From Streptomyces odontomachi (GTDB lineage Bacteria > Actinomycetota > Actinomycetes > Streptomycetales > Streptomycetaceae): DNA of 64,000 nt. The translations under genes and the position numbers were made by a program. Within the stretch, counting starts at the first letter, position 1. Each line of letters starts with the position of its first letter. The notes beneath the pieces were generated by a model that made no database searches, was not told where the DNA came from, and saw nothing but the letters and a program-made list of their open reading frames with translations. The DNA is taken from NCBI RefSeq assembly GCF_024435355.1, contig NZ_JAMJWG010000027.1:59464-123463 (forward strand), in the 5' to 3' direction. Below are positions 33,254-42,181 of this stretch, one piece after another.

Positions 33254-35578
33254 TCACAGGCGTGAGGGCGAGTACTCGGGGCGTCGATGCGTCGGCATGG
33301 CGGTGCCGGAGCGCTGCATGCGGTGCCACCTCAGTCGGGTGCCGAGCAGCAGCGCGACCACCGACTGGATGATCACCAGGTACATCAACTGCCGGTAGAC
33401 GAGGAACTGGAACGGCAGCGACCACAGCGTCCGCACCCGCTCACCGTCCAGCCGCAACGCGTAACCGGCGCAGATCAGTTGGACGACCAGGAAGCCGCAC
33501 CACACCCCGACCGACTGCCAGGGCGTCGAGAACAGCGCCCCGTACAGGGCGTAGAGGTCGACGACGGGAGCGAGCAGCGGCAGGGCCACCTGGAAGACCA
33601 GGAGATAGCTCAGTCCGCGGCGGCCGAAGCGCCCGGCCGGACCCACTTCGAGGGCGGCGCGGCGATGCTTCCACATGGCCTGCAAGGTGCCGTAACACCA
33701 GCGGTACCGCTGCCGCCACAACTGCCGCAGCGAGCTCGGCACCTCCGTCCAGGCGATGGCCGTCTCCTCGTAGACCACGCGCCAGCCGGCCCGCCACAGC
33801 GCCATGGTCAGGTCGGTGTCCTCGGCGAGGGTGTCCTCGCTGATGCCGCCGACGCCCATCAGCGCATCACGGCGGAACGCCCCGATGGCACCGGGAACGG
33901 TCGGCATGCACTCCAGCACCTCGAACATCCGGCGGTCGAGGTTGAACCCGGAGACGTACTCCAGGTGCTGCCACCGGCCGAGCAGCCCCCGCCGGTTGCC
34001 GACCTTGGTGTTCCCGCTGACCGCGCCGATGGCGGGGTGCGCCAGCGGTTGGATGAGCTGCTGGATGGCGTCCCGCTCCACCACGGTGTCCGCGTCGATC
34101 ATGACGATGATGTCGTGCCGGGCATGGGCGAGACCGGTGTTGAGGGCGGCGGCCTTGCCCGAGTTGGGCTGCCTGATCACCATCACGCGGGGGTCGTCGA
34201 TCCAGGTCGCCAGGTCGGCCGTCTCGTCCGTCGACCCGTCGTCGATCACGATGATCTGGAGGTGGGGGTGATCGGAGGCGAGCAGCGAATGGACGGTCGC
34301 CTCGATGCCCGCGGCTTCGTTGTGCGCAGGGATGAGAACGGTCACCGGCTCATTGACCTGGCGCAGCCACGGGGACCCGGGCCGGAAGCGGGTGAGCCGG
34401 CGCACATGGGCGCGCGCGAACAGCGCGAGCATCAGCAGCCGGAGCACGCCCAGCGCGCCCGCCACGGCAAGGACCCAGCCCATGACCTCCACGAGACCGC
34501 GCCCCGCGGCTGCGGCCCAGACCAGCCCGGTGCCCGTCCACCGGTCGAGGGTGGACGCCGGTGCGTTCGACGACGCGGGCGCTGCGGGCGCCGCTGTCCG
34601 GGTCGCCGCGTGCGACGACGCGTGCGCCGGCGTGTTCGTCGATGCCCGGCCGAGGCCGGCCGAGACCGTCGTGAACCGGTTCGCGCCGGCCGTGTCGAGC
34701 AGCTTCTTCGTCTCCGCGTACGCCGTGCCGGTCTGGCCGTACTGGCGGATGGCGCCCAGCGACGGCTTGCGCTTCGGCCGGTCCGCCGCGACCAGCAGAT
34801 AACCGTCGGCTGCGGCCCGCCGTGCCGCCGACCACTCGGCGTCACACACCGTGTTCACCGTGGTGGTCTGCGGCATGCGCAGCAGCTTGGTGTGCACGCC
34901 CGCCGTACCGGCGATCGCGGACCGGGCCAGCGACAGCTCCGCCGGAGCCCTCAGCCGCGAGGCCGCGCCCATGTCGGCGCCCGTGTAGGTGTTCGAGCCG
35001 ATCTCGTGGCCCGCGTCCCTGATCCGGCGCATCAGGCCCGGGTACCGGGCCGCCTGGGCACCGTTGACGAAGAAGGTGGCATGGGCGTGGTGCCGGCGCA
35101 GCAGGTCGAGCAGCCGCGGCGTCCACACCGGGTCGGGGCCGCCGTCGTAGGTGAGCGCCACGGTACGGGCGGGCATGGCATACGACTGTGTCCGCTTGCC
35201 GTCGATGCGCACCACCGGTCCGCCCTGCGCCACGGGCTTGGGCACCGGCCGGGTGCAGGCGGGCCGCGTCGTCGCCGCGTCCACCTCGTGGCTGGTCCAC
35301 CCCTCGAAGAACAGGGCGACGAATATCACAGGAAGGGTGACGATCAGCAGGAGCCAGTGCGCACGCGGATCCCTGGACCGTGCGTGCCGCCTCCGGGCCT
35401 GCGCCGGCCGGGTCCGGTCCGGCCGGGTCTGGTCCGGTCGGGTCTCCCGCGTTCGGTACTGCCGCGATCCGGCTTCCTGCCCCCCTGGGAGCTGCCGTGT
35501 CTCGGACCGCTGGACATGGACTTGCCGTGCTTCGGCCTGCTGTGCTCGGGCTTGCCGCGCTCGCATCGGTCGTCTCAC
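33254..35578 (-). CDS. Polysaccharide-deacetylase-like / GT2 glycosyltransferase fusion
   Basis: A 774-aa protein. A ~70-residue Arg/Gln/Thr-rich cytoplasmic tail precedes a membrane helix (LLLIVTLPVIFVALFFEGW). An extracellular NodB-like region (~residues 130-310) has ALTYDGGPDP in place of the usual TFDDGP and GHEIGSNTYTG in place of GNHTYTH, so the metal Asp and both His are missing and the domain is probably inactive. After a second helix a cytoplasmic GT2 domain follows with VIDDGSTDE, MIDADT, EDTDLTMAL and QRYRW, the processive-synthase motifs, and then C-terminal helices. It likely polymerises a surface polysaccharide with a pseudo-deacetylase partner domain. It lies next to an LCP ligase. 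Confidence 0.85.
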   Translation of the reverse strand: MRRPMRARQARAQQAEARQVHVQRSETRQLPGGQEAGSRQYRTRETRPDQTRPDRTRPAQARRRHARSRDPRAHWLLLIVTLPVIFVALFFEGWTSHEVDAATTRPACTRPVPKPVAQGGPVVRIDGKRTQSYAMPARTVALTYDGGPDPVWTPRLLDLLRRHHAHATFFVNGAQAARYPGLMRRIRDAGHEIGSNTYTGADMGAASRLRAPAELSLARSAIAGTAGVHTKLLRMPQTTTVNTVCDAEWSAARRAAADGYLLVAADRPKRKPSLGAIRQYGQTGTAYAETKKLLDTAGANRFTTVSAGLGRASTNTPAHASSHAATRTAAPAAPASSNAPASTLDRWTGTGLVWAAAAGRGLVEVMGWVLAVAGALGVLRLLMLALFARAHVRRLTRFRPGSPWLRQVNEPVTVLIPAHNEAAGIEATVHSLLASDHPHLQIIVIDDGSTDETADLATWIDDPRVMVIRQPNSGKAAALNTGLAHARHDIIVMIDADTVVERDAIQQLIQPLAHPAIGAVSGNTKVGNRRGLLGRWQHLEYVSGFNLDRRMFEVLECMPTVPGAIGAFRRDALMGVGGISEDTLAEDTDLTMALWRAGWRVVYEETAIAWTEVPSSLRQLWRQRYRWCYGTLQAMWKHRRAALEVGPAGRFGRRGLSYLLVFQVALPLLAPVVDLYALYGALFSTPWQSVGVWCGFLVVQLICAGYALRLDGERVRTLWSLPFQFLVYRQLMYLVIIQSVVALLLGTRLRWHRMQRSGTAMPTHRRPEYSPSRL

Positions 35579-36151
35579 ACCCTCCCGTCCCGTGTGCCGG
35601 GGGCTGGGGTGCGGCTGTCATGGCCCGGAGTGCGGACGCGGCGGGAGCCACGAGGGGCGTATCTCTTGTGGAGCTCTATGTTCCGGTTGCCGTGACACAT
35701 GGGGGGCGAGTGTAGTCACGGCGAATCTTGTGCGCATTTCTGGGATGTGATGTGACTGCGGTCTCGTGACGGACGAGGCAGGTAGGGCCCGGATCCCGTC
35801 GTGTACCGTGCAGTTCAGCCCAGACGATCTTGACCAGCGGTGTCCTGGTTCACATCACTCAGCGTGGGGACCCCGTCGCCTCGGGGACTTCGGAGGTGTC
35901 CCGGTCTTGCGGGTCCTCCGGATCAACGGAGTCCCTTCCGGCTCGGCGCTCGGGTTGGACACGCGCACTTCCGCGTCGACCGCGAACCGGTCCTTCTGAT
36001 GGTCCCCGGTGAGTTCGAGGTCGGTGAGTTCGAGGGTCGGTGAGTTCGAGTCTCCCTGCCGGGCCGGTGTTGGGTCCGTGGTCGACGACGGCCCGGTGGT
36101 GCGCGGGGGTCGCTCCGTGCGGCGCGCGAACCCGCCCCCGAGTTCGTCCTG

Positions 36152-36181
36152 TTGGCCCGCTGCTTCTTGGCCCGCTGCTTC
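36152..36181. repeat. 15-bp perfect tandem duplication
   Basis: TTGGCCCGCTGCTTC occurs twice without spacing at 36152-36166 and 36167-36181, in the intergenic region ahead of the GPP34 gene. Confidence 0.8.
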
Positions 36182-36261
36182 CGCAGGGCTGCCGAGGGGT
36201 GCCGCCCGGGTACGGGCGAGAAATGGCCTGCGGAGCACTCTCTTCCATGGCCGATCGAGCA

Positions 36262-36267
36262 TATTCT
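36262..36267 (+). promoter_or_regulatory. -10-like TATTCT giving a leaderless GPP34 transcript
   Basis: TATTCT ends 7 nt before ATG 36275 in an unusually AT-rich stretch (ATATTCTGACATATATG). No Shine-Dalgarno sequence precedes the start, so transcription probably begins at or next to the ATG. Confidence 0.5.
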
Positions 36268-36274
36268 GACATAT

Positions 36275-37153
36275 ATGAATACGGGGGATGAGTTGCTCCT
36301 GCTCGCCACAGTCCCGGGCAGATGGCGCATACGGATACGCGGCGAGGGGCGGCTCGGATTCGCCCTGCGTGCCGCCGAGTTGGCGGACCTGAGCCTGGCC
36401 GGACGGATCACCGTCGGGCCCCGGCGGATCGAGGTGGTGGACTCCCGGTACATCGAGGACCCGCGCCTGAGGGAAGTCCTGCGCCGTCTGGCCACCGCGA
36501 CGCCGCCGCCCAGCCTTCAGGGCTGGCTGCGCCGGACCCCGCCCTCCCTGACCACGGCGTACCTCTACCGACTCCGGGATCGCAAGGCGGTGCGCCTGCG
36601 TCGCTGGCGGGACTCCGGCGGCCGTGTCCGGCACCGCGTCACCTCCGTCGACCTGGCGCGCCGCCGCGCGCTGCTGGCCCGCGTCGACGCCGTGGTCCGC
36701 TCCGACCCGGCGACCTCCGCCGCCGACCGCGACGTCACCCTCGCCGTGCTCGCCCAGGCCGCGGGCCTCGCCTCCGCCCTCTACCCGGGCTTACGGGGCC
36801 GCCCCGCTCGCCGTCGCCTGGCCGCCCTCACGGCAACCGACCGGCTCGCCACGACCGACCGGCTCGCCGCGCACTCCGGTGCGGCCGCGGCCGCCGACGA
36901 AGAACTCGCCGAAGCCCTCTCCACCGGAATGGAGACCCTCACCACCCGCCTCTTCGACGAACTCGGCGACATCTACTCCGACCTCACCACCGGAGGCCAT
37001 GGCCTGAGCCACGACCTGAACCCGGGCGGCTGGTCCGACGGCGGCTCAGGCGGGATGGGCCACTACGGAGGCGGGCACGGACACGGCGGCGGCCATGGGC
37101 ACGACGGCGGCGGTGGACACGGTGGCGGGGACGGTGGCGGTGGCGGCTGGTGA
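36275..37153 (+). CDS. GPP34 (GOLPH3/Vps74-like) family protein with His/Gly-rich tail
   Basis: A 292-aa protein. The N-terminal ~220 residues match the GPP34 fold (DELLLLATVPGRWRIRIRGE, LGFALRAAELADLSLAGRIT, then the long helices containing SLQGWLRRTP). Eukaryotic relatives bind PI4P and retain Golgi glycosyltransferases; the bacterial role is unknown. The last ~50 residues are almost only Gly, His and Asp (GGGHGHGGGHGHDGGGGHGG), a possible metal-binding tail. Start chosen at ATG 36275, 7 nt after TATTCT. The nearby GT2 fusion and LCP genes make a link to surface glycopolymers possible but unproven. Confidence 0.82.
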   Translation: MNTGDELLLLATVPGRWRIRIRGEGRLGFALRAAELADLSLAGRITVGPRRIEVVDSRYIEDPRLREVLRRLATATPPPSLQGWLRRTPPSLTTAYLYRLRDRKAVRLRRWRDSGGRVRHRVTSVDLARRRALLARVDAVVRSDPATSAADRDVTLAVLAQAAGLASALYPGLRGRPARRRLAALTATDRLATTDRLAAHSGAAAAADEELAEALSTGMETLTTRLFDELGDIYSDLTTGGHGLSHDLNPGGWSDGGSGGMGHYGGGHGHGGGHGHDGGGGHGGGDGGGGGW

Positions 37154-37377
37154 CCCCGCCCTCCGAGGACCGCGCGACCGCCACGCGGGTCGATCCCGCA
37201 CACCACGGGTCTCGGCTGGCATGATCGATTCGAGGGCCCTGCCGGCGGGAGACCGTCGCCGCCGGAACCCCGCGGCACGGACGCACGGACACGGCAGCCC
37301 CGACGCGCGGTCCCCACGCCCACGACCCCGCCGGCGACTCACGCGCCGGCCTCGCCCACCCGCACGAGGAGGGGCTG

Positions 37378-38736
37378 GTGCCAGAGCAGCAGCCGGGCGG
37401 CGCGGGCCCAGCGGGGGCGGCAGCCGGGCCGGCCGGCACGGACCCCCTGGCAGCGCTGCGCAGCAGGGCCTACCTGTCGCTGCTGGTCCTGGCGGCGCTC
37501 CTCGGGGCACCGCTGGCGGCTGGAGCCTACGGCTTCCAGGCGGCGGTCAAGGAGTTGCAGCACCTGTCCTTCACCGCCCTCCCCCGATCGCTCGGCTTCC
37601 ACGGCCAGCCGTTGTGGTGGCCGCTGCCGCTGCTCGCCGTGGCCGGCCTGCTGGTGGCGCTGACCATCCGCTTCCTGCCCGGTATCGGGGGACACGAGCC
37701 GGCGGAGGGGTTCGTCATGTCGGGGGCGCCCGGTGGCCGCGAACTGCCCGGGGTGCTGCTGGCCGCAGTCGCCTCGCTCTCCCTCGGGGCGGTGATCGGT
37801 CCCGAGGCGCCGCTGATCGCGCTGGGCGGTGGCGTCGCGCTGCTGACGGTACGGCTGCTCGCGCGCGGTGCGGACGCCAAGGCCCAGGCAGTGGTGGCCG
37901 CGTCAGGGAGCTTCGCCGCGGTCAGCGCGCTGCTGGGCTCGCCGCTGCTCGGCGCCTTCCTGCTGATGGAAGTGGTGGGTCTCGGCGGCCCGACACTGGG
38001 AGTGGTGCTGCTGCCCGGCCTGCTCTCCGCCGGGATCGGTGCGCTGGTCTTCGTCGGACTCGACTCCTGGGCCGGCCTCGGAACGGACTCGCTGTTCCTG
38101 CCGGACCTGCCGCCGGTGGGCGACCCCTCGCTGGCGGAGCTGGGCTGGGCGGTCGCCATCGGACTGGCGGCGGCCATGGTCGGCACGGGCGTACGCGTCC
38201 TCGCCAAGGCGCTCCAGGTGCGCGTCGCCCGCCGCAGGCTGCTGCTCAGCCCGATCGTCGGCCTTGCCGTGGCGGCCCTGGCCATCGCCTACGCCGAGGG
38301 CAGCGGCTTCCCTTCATCCGACGTGCTGTTCTCGGGCCAGACGGGGATCGGCCCGCTGATCGTCCACAGCGCGCGGTACTCGATCGGCACGCTGCTGCTC
38401 CTGCTCGCCTGCAAGGCACTGGCGTACGTGGGGAGCATGGCCGCCTTCCGTGGCGGCCCGGTCTTCCCCGCCCTGTTCCTCGGCGCCGCCGGCGGCATCG
38501 CCTTCTCGCACCTGCCCGGCATCGAGCTCGTCGCCGGTGCGGCGATGGGAATGGGCGCGATGACCGTCGCCGTGCTCGGGCTGCCCATGAGTTCCCTGCT
38601 CCTGGCCACCCTGCTGATGGCCAGGGACGGAGTGACCGTCATGCCCCTGGTGATCGTCGCCGTGGTGGTGTCCCATGTCGCGTCGGTCAGGTTGAGGCCG
38701 GCGGCGGTGCACGAAGACGACCGTGGTGCACGATGA
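37378..38736 (+). CDS. ClC-family chloride channel/transporter
   Basis: A 452-aa polytopic membrane protein with a ~25-residue Gly/Ala/Pro-rich cytoplasmic N-terminus. Conserved ClC features are GIGGHEPAEGF, LGAVIGPEAPLIALGGGVAL (the GxEGP-like selectivity segment) and FRGGPVFPALFLGAAGGIAF near the second anion-binding site. There are no C-terminal CBS domains. GAGGAGGGG precedes the GTG start. It exchanges or conducts chloride or another anion across the membrane. It is convergent with the AfsR-like gene with only 16 bases between stops. Confidence 0.88.
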   Translation: MPEQQPGGAGPAGAAAGPAGTDPLAALRSRAYLSLLVLAALLGAPLAAGAYGFQAAVKELQHLSFTALPRSLGFHGQPLWWPLPLLAVAGLLVALTIRFLPGIGGHEPAEGFVMSGAPGGRELPGVLLAAVASLSLGAVIGPEAPLIALGGGVALLTVRLLARGADAKAQAVVAASGSFAAVSALLGSPLLGAFLLMEVVGLGGPTLGVVLLPGLLSAGIGALVFVGLDSWAGLGTDSLFLPDLPPVGDPSLAELGWAVAIGLAAAMVGTGVRVLAKALQVRVARRRLLLSPIVGLAVAALAIAYAEGSGFPSSDVLFSGQTGIGPLIVHSARYSIGTLLLLLACKALAYVGSMAAFRGGPVFPALFLGAAGGIAFSHLPGIELVAGAAMGMGAMTVAVLGLPMSSLLLATLLMARDGVTVMPLVIVAVVVSHVASVRLRPAAVHEDDRGAR

Positions 38737-38752
38737 CGCCCACGGGCCGGCC

Positions 38753-41700
38753 TCACGGCGTACCGCCGGCGTCCGTACCGGCTTCCGTACCGGCGTCCGC
38801 CGCACCTTCGAGGTGTCCCAGCACCGCATGTGCCTGGGGTTCGAGGTCGAGTTCCCGGTAGATCGCCAACGCCTGACGCCAGTGCGCCTCGCTGGCCGCC
38901 AGCCCTTCCCGTTCCTCGACGATCCGGGCCATGGCCTCCAGGGTCGCCGCTTCCTCGTACCGCTGGTTCAGGTCCCGGGCCATCCGCAGGGCCCTGCGGT
39001 AGGTGGCCAACGCGGTCTCGCTCTGTCCCGTCCGGTGCTGAAGAGCGGCGCAGGCGGCGAGGATCCGTTGCCGTTGACTTTGGTCGTCGATCTCCTGCGC
39101 TATCGCGTCGGCCTGGGTGAGGTGTCCTCGTGCGTCTCCGTAGCGGCCCTGGCCCTGCCAGGTGATGGCCAGGTTGATCAGCGAATCTATCTGACCTGCC
39201 CGGTCTCCCATGGCCTGGTAGTTCTCCAGGGCCATGAAGAAGTAGTCCACCGCCTGTGCCGTGCTTCCGCTTTCCCTGTGGATGATGCCGAGGTTGTTGT
39301 AGAGGATGGCCAGTTCCTGACGGCCGCCGAACACCCTCACGAGCGCCAGTGACCGCTCGTAGTACTCCCGGGCCTTCGCGTGCCTGCCCTGCATGACGTG
39401 CACTTCGCCGATGTTGTTCAGCGCCTTTATCTGCCCGTTCGTGTTGCCGCATCTCTGGTGTATCTCCAGCGCGGCCTGGAAACGGCGTGACGCCTGCACG
39501 CGATGCCCCAGGTGCGCCAGGGCGATCCCCTGATGGCCGAGCGTCTCGGCCTCTCCGGCTTCGTTCCCGGCCCGCTGGTGCAGCGGTCGGGCCTCCTGGA
39601 AGCGCTTCAGCGCGTCGGGTAATCGGCCGGACACCAGATCGACGATGCCGATCTGGTCCAGGGCTTCACCCTGCAACCACTCGTCACCCACCCGCTGGCC
39701 GAGGGCAAGCGCCTCCGTGGCGTAGGAACGGGCCTCGCCATGGGCACCCTGGGGGCGCAGCACGGCTGCCCGTTCCACCAGAAGTTGGCCGGTCAGCGCC
39801 CGGTCTCCCAGCACGCGCGCTCGGCCGAGCGCCGCGGCGTTCATTTCTGCCGCGGTCTGCCACATGCCCCAGGTGTGGAACGAACGGTCCAGGACGTGGG
39901 AGAAGTACATCGCGTGTTCGGAATCCCTCGTCGCCGCCAGTTGCGCCGCCGCCAGAAGGTTCCCCCGGTTCAGGTCGAGCCAGGCCAGTGCCGCATCCGA
40001 ACTGTCGATGTCGGGCAGGCTGCCGGCGGTACGCGCCGCGGCGGGGTCCAGCCGCCGGCGCTGCGGGTAGGCCAACCGGTCGCTGCGGTCGGCGGCCATG
40101 AGGTAGTAGTCCAGGATCCGCTGCATGACAGCGTGCCTCTCCTGGAACGTGTCGTGCCGTCGGCCGACCGTCCGCGCCATCTCACGGACCACGTCGTGCA
40201 GCCGATACCGGTCCTTGATGGGTTCCTCGAGCATGTGGGCGTTGACGAACTCCGCCACGCCCTTCCGCGCCTGTGCGGGTTCGATGTCGGCCAGGCTCGC
40301 TATCGCGTCGAGCGTGAGGTCGGGCCCGGGATGGAGGGCCAGCGCACGCAGCAGTTGCCGATCGGCTGCACGGAGCTCTCTGTACGAGAAGTCGAACACG
40401 GTGCTGATGCCGGGCTGGGCGTCGATCTCGTCCATCGGGCTGGCCGACTGCATGAGCAGTTCGGCAAGGTCGTGGGCGTCCCAGGCCTCCCGATGACGGC
40501 AGAGGCTCGCCGCCAGACGAATGGCCAGGGGGTAACGGTTGCAGATGTCGACGACCTGCCGAACGGCTTCCTGGTCCGCTGCGCGCTGGGCGCCGGCGAT
40601 CCGGCTGAACATCTCGGTGGCTTCGGCGATGTCGGGAACATCGAGGTTGAGCGACTGGGTGCCCTCGAGATCGGCAAGGCGATAGCGGCTGGTGATGAAG
40701 ACCCGGCAGGTGGGGGAGCCGGGCAGCAGCGGCCGTACCTGTGCGGCGCTGCGGGCGTCGTCGAGCAGCAGGAGGACGGAGCGGTGAGCCGTACGCTCCC
40801 GCCACAGGGCCGCCCGGGCGTCCAGCGTGGGAGGCAGCTTCTCCGCCGGCACGCCGATCGCCGGAAGCAGCCGGGCGAGTGCGTCGGCGGGGTCGATCGG
40901 CGGTTGCTCGTGGTGCGCGCGGAGGTGGAGGTGAAACCGCCCGTCGGGATAGTGGGAGCGCAGCCGGTGGGCGGCATGGGTGATGAGCGCGGTCTTGCCC
41001 ACCCCACCCATCCCGTGGACGACCGTGACGGGCAGGGCGGTCGTCTCCCCCTGCGGTCTCGACAGGAGGACCGCCAGTTCGTGCTGGCGCCCGCTGAAGT
41101 CGCCGATGTCCCGTTGCAGGTTGTCGGGAGGCCCGGCGACGGCGAGGCGGCTCGGCCGCGCGCGCAGAGCCGGATCCCGGGTCAGGATGCGCCCCTGTAG
41201 GCGTTCGAGTTCCGGGCTGGGGTCGGCACCGAGTGTCCGGCTCAGCCACAGCCGCGTGTCCCGGTACACGGCGAGCGCGTCGCCGTGCCGGTCGCAGCGG
41301 TGCAGGGCGAGCATCAGATGCCGGGCGTACGGCTCGTGGGCGGGTTCATGGGCGAGCAGGTCGTACAGTTCGGCGACGAGCTCGGCGTGCCGGCCCAGAT
41401 CCAGCTCCCAGGTGATGCGCTGCTCCCTGACCTGGCGCAGGTCCTCGATCAGCCGGCGTTTCATGGCCGCGGCCCAGGCTCCGCTGAACTCGGCCAGGGG
41501 CTCGGCGCGCCACAGCGACTCCGCTTCGCGCAGCAGGAGGACCGCCCGTTCGATGTTGCCCTCGGCCGCCGCGGCACCGGCCTGGCGGCGCAGGGTCCGG
41601 AAACGTCGGCGATCGACCGTGTCGGCCGGCACGTTGAGGGTGTAGTTCCGTGCGCTGAACTCGATGCCGACACGGTCTCCGACGGCGTCTCGGAGGCGGG

Positions 41701-41911
41701 AGCGTAATCGCGAGATGTTGCTTTGCAGGGTCGCAGCTCCGCTCGGCGGTGGGTCCGCGGCCCACACCCGCCTCATCAGCGTGTCCACCGGGACGGGAGC
41801 TCCCTCTGCGTACAGCAGAACGGCCAGCAGGAGCCGCTCCTTGACCGAACCGAGATGGTGCCGCGAACCGTCCGCCCACAACTCCAGCGGTCCAAGTAAC
41901 CGGAATTCCAC
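38753..41911 (-). CDS. AfsR-type SARP-STAND-TPR transcriptional regulator
   Basis: A 1052-aa regulator. Residues 1-90 form an OmpR-type winged helix (LGSVKERLLLAVLLYAEGAP, ATLQSNISRLRSRLRD), 95-245 the bacterial transcriptional activation domain, and ~265-550 an NB-ARC/STAND ATPase with P-loop HGMGGVGKTALI and the SVLLLLDDARSAAQVRPLL Walker B region. About ten TPR-like repeats fill the C-terminal ~450 residues. Domain order and length match AfsR, which integrates signals to activate secondary metabolism. GGAGGGG precedes GTG 41911. No biosynthetic cluster is visible here, so the targets are unknown. Confidence 0.9.
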   Translation of the reverse strand: MEFRLLGPLELWADGSRHHLGSVKERLLLAVLLYAEGAPVPVDTLMRRVWAADPPPSGAATLQSNISRLRSRLRDAVGDRVGIEFSARNYTLNVPADTVDRRRFRTLRRQAGAAAAEGNIERAVLLLREAESLWRAEPLAEFSGAWAAAMKRRLIEDLRQVREQRITWELDLGRHAELVAELYDLLAHEPAHEPYARHLMLALHRCDRHGDALAVYRDTRLWLSRTLGADPSPELERLQGRILTRDPALRARPSRLAVAGPPDNLQRDIGDFSGRQHELAVLLSRPQGETTALPVTVVHGMGGVGKTALITHAAHRLRSHYPDGRFHLHLRAHHEQPPIDPADALARLLPAIGVPAEKLPPTLDARAALWRERTAHRSVLLLLDDARSAAQVRPLLPGSPTCRVFITSRYRLADLEGTQSLNLDVPDIAEATEMFSRIAGAQRAADQEAVRQVVDICNRYPLAIRLAASLCRHREAWDAHDLAELLMQSASPMDEIDAQPGISTVFDFSYRELRAADRQLLRALALHPGPDLTLDAIASLADIEPAQARKGVAEFVNAHMLEEPIKDRYRLHDVVREMARTVGRRHDTFQERHAVMQRILDYYLMAADRSDRLAYPQRRRLDPAAARTAGSLPDIDSSDAALAWLDLNRGNLLAAAQLAATRDSEHAMYFSHVLDRSFHTWGMWQTAAEMNAAALGRARVLGDRALTGQLLVERAAVLRPQGAHGEARSYATEALALGQRVGDEWLQGEALDQIGIVDLVSGRLPDALKRFQEARPLHQRAGNEAGEAETLGHQGIALAHLGHRVQASRRFQAALEIHQRCGNTNGQIKALNNIGEVHVMQGRHAKAREYYERSLALVRVFGGRQELAILYNNLGIIHRESGSTAQAVDYFFMALENYQAMGDRAGQIDSLINLAITWQGQGRYGDARGHLTQADAIAQEIDDQSQRQRILAACAALQHRTGQSETALATYRRALRMARDLNQRYEEAATLEAMARIVEEREGLAASEAHWRQALAIYRELDLEPQAHAVLGHLEGAADAGTEAGTDAGGTP

Positions 41912-42020
41912 CCAGCGTCCCCTCCGCCGGTTGCACCCCGCCCGTATGGGAACTGCTCTTCGAGTGTGGCACCACTTGGTCTGCTTCGGCAGGGTGCCGT
42001 GTCGGCCACTTCGCGGTCAT

Positions 42021-42045
42021 GGCATATTCTTCTGGCATATTCTTC
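42021..42045. promoter_or_regulatory. Direct repeat GGCATATTCTTC in the divergent AfsR-like/STAND promoter region
   Basis: GGCATATTCTTC occurs at 42021-42032 and 42034-42045 (13-bp period) in a 270-bp region separating the two STAND genes. The AT content is unusual for this genome, so it may be a paired -10 region or an operator. A TTGACA at 42059-42064 could be the -35 of the rightward gene, though no good -10 follows. Confidence 0.45.
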
Positions 42046-42181
42046 GATGAGGTGCCTCGTTGACACCCCTGGATCTGTTTGTTTGCGTCCGGAGTTGGGC
42101 AAACGATCGATCACTGGTGTGCGCGCCGGTGCCTTTGTGTGTCTCGGCCTGAGGGGCGGCCTGAGGGGGGAGGGTACGGCT

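Larger units (their letters stand above)
35579..36274. other. Large intergenic region with small tandem repeats
   Basis: These 696 bases lie between the divergent fusion gene and GPP34 gene. Seen here: three GGTGAGTTCGAG units at about 36008-36050 and a perfect 15-bp tandem duplication at 36152-36181. Open frames on both strands have Pro/Arg/Ser-rich translations without a domain, so no gene is called. The right end carries the leaderless-type promoter of the GPP34 gene. Confidence 0.55.

Noticed and set aside
35855..36634. Minus-strand frame of 259 codons in the intergenic region and GPP34 gene
   Set aside because: It overlaps the start of the GPP34 gene, its translation is Pro/Arg/Thr-rich, and part of it comes from tandem repeats. 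It might be a decayed remnant but cannot be supported.
38753..41911. Secondary-metabolite cluster regulated by the AfsR-like gene
   Set aside because: No synthase, synthetase or tailoring genes are adjacent; the regulator alone does not make a cluster.
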